A stretch of DNA of 36,695 nucleotides from Klebsormidium nitens (lineage: Eukaryota; Streptophyta; Klebsormidiophyceae; Klebsormidiales; Klebsormidiaceae): positions 128,494 to 165,188 of the forward strand of contig DF237105.1 in the NCBI GenBank assembly GCA_000708835.1, written 5' to 3'. Below, one piece after another: positions 12,501 to 21,500 of the stretch. Made by a program: the position numbers and the translations under genes. Each line of letters starts with the position of its first letter. Position 1 is the first letter of the stretch. Under the pieces are notes generated by a model. The model was not told the DNA's origin, made no database searches, and was given only the letters and a program-made list of their open reading frames with translations.

Positions 12501-15500
12501 GAGCGAATGGAGCGCCACATCGAAGCACAATCTGGATTCAGCAAGAAGCCAAAATTCGACTTTCTCTTCCCGACAGGTGTCGGCGTCTCTTGCTGCCCCA
12601 GAGCCAACAGAGGAGATGCGCGAGCTGCTCTTGGTCGTCCCCCAAGTTGAGAAAATGAGGCAACACATTGAGTTACCAGACTCTGGATTAGCATCAAAGA
12701 CCCAGAAGTTTGACAATGTCAAATCTCTCACCGACAGGTGTCGTCGGCTCCGGAACCCACGGAAGAGATGCGCGAGCTGCTCTTGGTCGTCTCCCAAGTC
12801 GAGCGAATGGAGCGCCACATCGACGATCTCACCAAAGAGAACCACCGGCTGCGGGCGGCAGCAGCGCAGCCGAGCCCGCGCAGCCACCTGGACATCGGTG
12901 TGACTTCCCCCCTGAGCGACGCGGAGCCAGGGGTGAACTCGCCCTCGAGCGACGAGGAACGGGGTGTGAATGCGCCCAACTTTAGGGATGGGGGGTTCGG
13001 TACCTCCCTAAGCGATCCGGAGCCCGGTGTGAAAACGCTCTTTCGGCAGGGAGGGAACCGTGTGAAGGCCTCCCACGAGCAGGGTGTGAATGCGGACTCC
13101 AAGGAGGAAGAGGCTCTTCGGGAGTTGAGGGAGAAGGTCGAAACGCTCGAGACCAAGCTAAGTAACTCGGTGCAAGCCCTTGCTGAGAAAGAGGGGGCCC
13201 TCTCTCAAAGCGCAGCGGCGCTTGCTGCCTCAGAAGAGGAGAAGGCCCGCCTCCGTAGAAAGCTGGAGGTGCTAGAAATGGAGCTGGGCGCGACGCATAG
13301 CTTATTGGAGGAGAGCGAGGCGGGGCGGCAGAGCGTTCTGGAGGGGCGTGACGAGGGGACGGGTGACGTCATGCTGATGGCACAACTAGAGGCGGCGATC
13401 CAGGAGGCGGATGGGCTAAGGGGACAGCTGGCAGATGCGCTCGGGGAATTGGCGGGGGCTCAGGAGCGGGAAGAAGTCGCGGCGCAAGAGACGGAGAGAT
13501 TGAGGGGTGCGATGCGGGACCTAGAGGCGCGAGACAGAGAGAGGGCGAAGAATTCGGTGCGAGAAACGGAGAGGATGACAGCGGGACTTGAGGGAGAGGT
13601 CGAGAAGTGGGCATTGAGGATGGAAGAAGAGAAGGAGCGGTTGAAATCTCAGATGCGGGAGGATGTCGAAAAGCGGACGGTGGAATTGGAGAGAGAGATG
13701 GAGCGGCTAAGAAAGGCGATTGAACGGGTAGAAGAGGAGGAGGGCTCTAAACAAGAGGCGGAAAAGTGGGCGACTGCAACGGAAGGGTTGAGGGGGGAAC
13801 TAGAACGGGCAGAAAAGGCAAGGGAGGCTGTTCTAGAAGAGGCAGAAAACCTGAGGGGCGAGTTGGGAAAAGAAAGGCAGGGAGTTGACATGCAAAGGGA
13901 GAGGGCTACGGGGCTCGAAGTTGACCTTGAAAGAGTGACAACTGACCTTCGAGTGCTGGTGGAAGAGAGGGAGAACGAGCGCAGCGAGTGGGAGGAGGGG
14001 CTCAGCGCTTGTGTGCGGGCGGCAGAAGCGCAAGCGGAGGTGCTGACGTCAGAGATGAAGGAGGTGAAACGGGACTTGGAAAAGACGGTCGAGTCTTTGG
14101 TGTCGGCGACTGCCCAGCTGGCTTCTGAGCGGAAAGCGGTGGCTGACCAATCGGAATCACGTGAAAAGGCGGAAGCAGAAGTGGAGAAGCTGCAAAAGGA
14201 ACTGGGTTTGGCCGCTAACCGGGAGGTCGGTTTAATGAACCAGCTGGCGGAGTGTGAAAAGGCCCTTGCGGAGTGTGAAAGAGCGCTCGCGATCGCAGAG
14301 GAAGAGACGGTGCGCTTCCGGGAAGACCTTGCGGGAGCTGCCGACCGAGCGATCCGGCTGTCCGAGCAGGTGGGCGCAACGGAATCCGCTCGAGAACGGG
14401 CGGAAACGGAACTGAAACGTCTGCGAGTGGACCTGGCAGAGGCGAGAAAAGTTGGGGGGCAGATGGCTGGAACGAAAGAGGCCCTCTTTTTGGCAGAGGC
14501 CGCGCTGAGCGCTGCTGAGGAAAGGGCGAGGGGCGCAGAAGAGGAGGCGAACAGGGCCTCGGCGGAGCTGGAGGCGGTGAGGGAGGAACTAGAGCGGGCG
14601 AGGAAAAAAGTTGGCGGGGAGCAGCAGCGGCTGGAGGCTAGGCTGGAGAAGGTATGGATGCTGTGCCGTTTGGATTCGCGCCAGTGTCTACCCTTTCATA
14701 ATGCTGTTGATGTCAAATATGCAATTAGTCTTTTCAATCAGTGCGTTGCTTGCGCTGAAGCAGTCTGATATGCCTTTGTAAAAGATGGGAGAGGTAGCGC
14801 CTTCGGGTATGCAGGTTCGAGAACAACTTAGAGTGTCCTAACAGCATCAATCCCTTGGTGACTTGCTACTTTTCCGCTGCGCTACGAAGCCGCTCTTCAA
14901 TCATCGAACTTGGAATGTCAGTGCTTGAGTCAGGATTCGACGTCGACGATTCGGTCCAGATTCGCCCAAGATCTCTCAGCATATATATACCTTCTCAACT
15001 ACTGTCGCTCTGTCTTTCGGAAAATGCAGGGTTAGCTCGACCGTCTTTCATCCCTTTCAACCCAACCTTCGTCAGAGACCATCTTCAACCCGTTTCCTGG
15101 ACCCCCTTCACAACTGCTTTCTAGGCATGTACAATCGGCAGGAGCAGAAGACCGTCATTTAAATACAGCAACCGTTCACTGCACCCTTACTCCGTTACCC
15201 GTTACCCCTTTCCTTTTCTTTAACCCTTGACCCTCCTCCCCAACCCTTTCTGTAAACCATTTTTCATAACCCTGCTTTTCAGGCGCGAGCCGAGTGGCAG
15301 GAGGAGCTTGACCGCCTCCTAACCGCCACGGAGCAGCGCTACTCGGAAGGCCTGGAGTCCGCCCTGGCAGGCGCCAAACTAGAGTGGGAACAAAACACGG
15401 AGCTGCTGGTAACGGAGACCCGCCGAGAGTGCGGGTGGGAGACGGAAGGACAGCTGGCAGCCCTTCGTAAGGGCTTTGAGGAAAGCTTGGAAAATCTGGA

Positions 15501-18500
15501 CAAGGACTTGGAACAGAAGGGGGCAGAAATTGAGACTCTGAGGCAAGAGTTGAGGAGTGAGAAGGGGAAGTTGGAGCAAGTGTCTGCGCAAAAGGACGAG
15601 TTGCGCAGAGGTTTGGAGGCGAGCGTGACGGAGGTTAATAAGTTGGAAGAGACGCTCGAAGCGGAACGGGCGGAAGTAGCGGAACTGGACGTGGCTCTGG
15701 AAGCAGAGCGGGCGAAAGTCGGGAAGTTAGAGGAGGCGCTGGAACTAGAGCGGGTAAAAGCTGGGAAGTTGGAAGAAGTGCTCGATCTAGAGCGGGCAAA
15801 ACTAGGGGAGCTTGGAGAGGCGCTGGAACTAGAGCGAGAGAAAGTCGCGGAGCTTGCGAAGCTGGAGGAGGCGCTCGAACTAGAGCGGGCGAAAAGTCGG
15901 GAGGAGGTCGAGAGCGTGACGGCGCTGTTAGAGGTGGCGCGAGCGCAGAGCCGAGATAAGGAGGGGGAGATTGTGGAGTTCGTGCAGCAACTAGACGCGG
16001 CGCAGTCCGAGTGCGCGGCGCTCGCTGGCCGGCTACAAATTGCGGAGCGCCAACTAGAGGCGGGGAGAGAAACGGTTGTTTCGGACACCGACGAGTTGCA
16101 GCGGCAATTGGACGACGCTCTGAAACTGGGCGAAGAGGCGTTGTCCGGAATCGAAGAAAAAGAAGAACAGCTGGCGGGGTTAAGAAAACAGCTAGGGGAG
16201 GTCAAGGCGCAGTTAAAGGAGGCGGTGGCGGCGTGTGACGCGGCAAAGGAGGAAGCGGACCTTTCGGACGCGCGCGCGGTCCAAATGGAGCGGGAGATGT
16301 CCGAGTTGCGGACGCAACGGCAGGAAGCGAGGGAAGCGCTGGAGGCGGCGTGTCGGAAAGGGGAGGAAGCGGAGAAGCGGGGAGATGCGGCACGTGCGGA
16401 GTTGCTAAGCGTCCGAAGCGAACTGAACGGCGTCCAAACTGAGCTAGAAAGCGTTCAAAGTGAATTAGAGAGCGTCCGAAGGGAGTTTGAGGGCGTACGA
16501 ATGAGGCTGGAAGGCGTCCGGAAGGAGCTTTCGGACGCAGAGAAACAATCGGCGGCTGTTCAGGGCGAGCGGGACCATGTCAAGAAAGAGCTGGAGGGCG
16601 TCCGGGCAGGACTTGACACCGTTCGGCGCGATCTTGATACTGTCCGAAGCGAGCGGGACAGCGTCCGGAGCGAGCTTGAAAGCGTCCGAAAAGATTTCGA
16701 CGCTGCACGGAACGAGCGTGACGTCATTGAAAAGGAGTGCGAGAAAGTGAGAGACGGGACGCGGGCGCTCGCAACGGCGCTGGAAGAAGCCCGGCAGTCG
16801 CTCGCAGGAAAAGAGGAGGAACTGCGGAATGCTGCCGAAGTGCGCGAACGAGAGGTGGGGGCTTTCGGCGAAGCAGTTGAAGTCGCAAAATTGCGGTGGG
16901 AACGGGAGTCGAAGGAAGTGCAGGCTGCACTGGCGGCAGCCGTTGGCGCGCTGTCTGAGAAAGAGATGGAGGTGGCTGCTCTTGGTGAGAAGATGAGAAG
17001 TCTGCGAGAGAGGTTCGACAAGGCCGAGGCGGAGATCGTTCGGCGCAAAGAGGAAGGCGAGCGGCTGGGGGTGAGCCTGGGGGATTTCGAAGCAAGCTTG
17101 GCGGACGCGAAAGAGAAGCTCAGAGCAGCGGACGCGACGAGAGCGGCGCTCGAGAACCAAATTGCGAAGCTGTGCCACGTGGACGGCGCGAAAGGGCGTC
17201 ACGTGTCGGCAGCGGAGCTGTCAGCGGTAGAAGAGGAGTTGGCGGCCACACGCCGTGCGTTGGAGGCCCGGAAGGGGATCGTCGAGGAGATGACACGTCA
17301 GCTCGACACGTGTCAGGAGGAGAGCAGGGTTTGGGAGGAAAAAGTGGCAAGGCTTGAAGAGGATTTGGCGGAGACACAGGACGAGTTCGAGAAAAGGGTG
17401 GGGCTCTGGGCAGTTATTCTGGTGGCCGGTTGGTGTGCCGTGGTCAAAAGCCGGAACACAACGGAACGGAAAGCGGACACCGGAAGGGCAGATACCGGAA
17501 TTCGGCGAGGCGAGCGCCAAGCAGATTCGGGAGTCCGGAAGAAGCTGGCGTTTCATGCGGACGACCCGCAAGCGGAGGGCAGTGTTCTGGCGGTAGAGGG
17601 CGACCTTGAGACTGGCTTTGAGGGGGATGTGGGCGCCCCTAAAACAGGAAGAAAAGCACTCCACGGAACGAAGGGAAGACCCTCGCCGGGGGTCAAACCA
17701 GGGGCGGAAACTTCCCCCGAGAATTCACTCAATCCTCCCCCGACGGATGAAGTACTAGTGGGGGTGCCGATTCCCGGAAACGAGGTGCCAAACGCCGGGG
17801 GGGTCGAAACAGCGCGGAGAGCGTCCCCCGGGAACGAGGTGAAGTCTGCCCCGGGGGATGACGTGGCCGCTGCGCAGAGGATGCTCTCAGACCTACGTCA
17901 GCAGAGTGAATGGCTGCACGTAGAGCTGGCGGGGCTGGCAGTCGCGGAGAAGAGAGACGACCGGCGACGTCAGGCTGACGTCAGCGGACCGTTTGAAGCA
18001 GGGGGGGGCAACGACGAGGGTTCGACGGAGGACGAGTTGCGCGAAAAGTTGCTGGTAAGGACACGCTGAATTTTCATAACAGTGCGATATGGGCCTTGGC
18101 TTCATTGGACCCCTTAGGCGTGGGCCTTGGCTGGGTAAACACGAAAGCAGATTGGGGCTGATTGTGCCCCTTTCTTATATGCGCATCACTTTGAGGAATT
18201 TTCCGAGCCAATTGTGCAGCTTTTTGTTTGAAATGCCAACAGATTTGAAGGGGGTGGGAGCCAATGAATGTCCCCCAACAAGACTTGAGTTGAGTCTGAA
18301 GTCTTGTGTTCCAATGGCTAACAAAACCAAATGGAATTGGGAGCCGACAAGTATTGAGTATTGCCCGCCAAGAATCAAGTTCGATAATGATACAAGACTC
18401 AAACCACAATTAGCCAGCAACGTACAAACGAAAATGGAACCTGACCGCAGTGCAAGTATTCGGAAAATTTCCTGTCGATAACATTTGGTGATCCGTTACG

Positions 18501-21500
18501 TGTCAAAAGAATCTTTTATACTCGTGTTAAAAGACCCTTCTTGCCATTCACGCGAAAGTCGAAGCGTTTCACCGATGGCGGAGTCGCTAACCTGACCAGT
18601 TCTCTCCGAACAGGGCCTCCTCTCGCGACTGCACGACATCCAAGCGTCCCTGCTGAAATGCCTGGGCCCTGTTTCTGCTGGAGGTATCGGCCGAAAGACG
18701 TCTTCTCCCAATCTGCTCCACCCCAGTTCGGACTCGCCGGACGTGGAAACCATCTTCGGACGCGTGCTCATGGTTCTCAAGGACAACACGCATTTGTGGG
18801 CCAAGGTAAAGTGACGTGCAATGTCAACCTGCTTTGACTCCGTAAGCAAAATAGTTGGATGCGAAGTGCGGAGCTTGCAGTGTACTTTCTGAAGGAAAGC
18901 TTGTTTCCCTCTTAGGAGAATAACAGACTTAGGAAGACATGAACCCGAGATAATAATAAGGTCACGTCACTTAGGTTAAATTCAAGATGAAGGTGGATAG
19001 GGGTGCGGAGCGGGTGTCTTTCTGGGTTAGGTTCAGTATTGTGTGTCGAAGCTTATTATTGAGTCGGCCTAGTATCCTCTTTTTTGAGTTTCATCAAGAG
19101 AGTGGCCTCCGCCGTCTCAGCCATAGATTAAAATGAAGCCGCACGAGAAATCGACGCGGCATCCTCACGAATCCACTCTTCCACGGAGATACAGAAGCTC
19201 TCTTGCCATGTGTTCCAGGTACAAGATCGGTCATCCGTTCCGAAGGTTTTGAACTCGATTTCGTTCCGTAAGTCTGGCCTCAGTCCTTTTAGCCATCGAA
19301 CACTTACAAGCGCAAAAGTTACTTCTTACTCACGACACTTTTTCTCACGAACTCACTTGCTTTCTCTGAGGCTTGCTTGCCGTCTACCAGGTACGAACTC
19401 TGCCATTCGTTGCCCCACCCCTGGAGCAGTCTCACGCCGCCAGCCTTCGCGAGCTGGAAAAATGGTCGCCTGTCAACTTGAATTTTAAACCCGCTCTCTT
19501 GGCATTCTCACACAACTTTCACGGACGTTTGTGCCAGGTTCGAGATCCGCCGTCCGTTCCCCGACCCCTGGAACAATCTGATGCTGCCAGCCTTCGCGCA
19601 CTGGGAGACGCTTGTCCGCGGTCAAATTACTCGATGAATTATCTCCCTTATCACATTCCAAAGAATTGTCTTCTTTTCCCACCAGATTCGAGATCTGCCA
19701 TCCGTTCCTCCGTCCCTGCCCAACAGGGGGTTGAAATGATCATACTAAAAGTTGTACTGCGTTTGTGCTAGGATCGGGATTTGCCAATCGTCTCCCCGTT
19801 CCTGGAACAGTCTCACGCCGCCACCCTTCGCGAGCTGGAAACGTTTGTCGCCTGTCAATTTACAGACAGACTTGCTTGTATCATTCTCCTGAATGACTTT
19901 TTCCTGTTCCTAGATTCGCGATCTGCCAAGCATCCCTTCGACCCTGGAACAATCTCACGCTGCCAGCCTTCGCGAGCTGGAATCGTTGGTCGCCGCGCAT
20001 GAGACGCTACAACGGGAGCTGCAAAGGCACGCGCGAAGCCCGCAACCTCAAGAAACGGCAACCCGCAAAACCACAACTACGGAAGGGAGCTCTCAGAGAG
20101 GGGAAGGGAGTTTCCGGGGGGGGAACAACAAGGGATCTCGTGATGGGGGGGTGCAAAGTGATATGGATCTTGTGGGGGGGACTGTAACCGATGGTGAAAG
20201 AGCGGGGGGCGTGCAGAATGGGGTGCAAAAAGGGGAGTACGCTGACACCGACGAAGAAAGAGCCCTGGAACAGGATGAGAGAGGGGGAGTAAGACTGGCG
20301 GGAATCGGGGCTGGCTGTGAGGGGCCGAGTCGGTTAGAAAGAGGAGAGGGGAATGATGATGACGTGGACGATGACGACACGGGGTCGGTCGACCCGTCTG
20401 ATCAGCTGGAAGGCGGAAACTCTGAGATGTTTAGAAAGCTCAGCTTGAGCGAACGGGAGCCGACGCTGGCCGTTGGATTGGACGGAGGAATGACCGCCAA
20501 ATTTTCGGCGGGGGTCGGGTTAAGTTTGGGGTTGCCCAAACCCCCGGGCGAAGCAGGAGGGTTAGAGCGAGGGTTATCGGGTACAAGCGGAGGTTTGGAG
20601 CAAGAACCCTTCGTCAAGGTTTGGGGGGGCGAGGTTTCCGTTCCAGGGGGGTCCAGGGCTTGGTTCAACCCCGTGTTTGCGGAAGAGGAGGGGGGGGTAG
20701 AAGGAAGGCGAGATAGCGGGGAGGGTGCGGGTTTGGGGCTCGGGACGGCGATTGCGGAAGTTCTGGGCGACCGTGACAGGCTGCTCAAGCAGAATGGTCG
20801 CCTGGTTATTGAGGTGAGATAGCCCACGGGATTGCTGCTGTGATTTTTGCGGATGCAAGTTACTGGGAGGTTAGGCGTCCGGAGATGGTTGGCGACGGAC
20901 AACAGCCTGCTTAGGTAGAACGGTCGCCTGATTATAAAAGTTGAGACTCCTCGAGAAACTGATGTTACAGGCCTGAACGGAGTTTGATGCGGGTGTTCGC
21001 AGTGGAGAGCTGATGGGCGACTATGAGCAGGCTGCTCCGAGAGAATGGTCGCCTGCTTATGAAATCACCATCTTGAGAAAGTCACAGCAACACTGGAAGT
21101 GTCACAGACGATGTTGCACCCAGACAAACGGTGGATGAGCTGGTTGCTGAAAAGAGTTGGATCTCAGTCGCACTCCATCTTTCTAGGTTTTGGGCTCCTG
21201 AATCCGGTCGCTCGCCTTGTGCAGTTGGAGACCCTCAAGTCCCGCTTCTCAGTCTCCGAGAGCGAACTAGAGCGGGCGCGCTCCGCGCTCGCCTCGGCCG
21301 CCGCTCTAGCGTCCAAACTCGACCTGGCGTACGGACAGCTAGTCCGGGAGCTGGAGACCGTCCGCAAGGAGCGGGATGACCTGGCGCTGACGTCAGCGCC
21401 GACTAGAGTGACGTCAGCGGGGATGTTCCGGACCGTCCGGACGCCGGAGAGGGCCGTTCCGACGGTGCTCCCGCCGGTTCGGACGCCCGGAACATCTAGA

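Noticed and set aside
15339-16205. 288-codon Ser/Ala-rich open frame on the minus strand
   Set aside because: It is the shadow of the Glu/Leu-rich coiled coil of exon 6; several similar shadows lie opposite exons 5, 6, 8 and 9.
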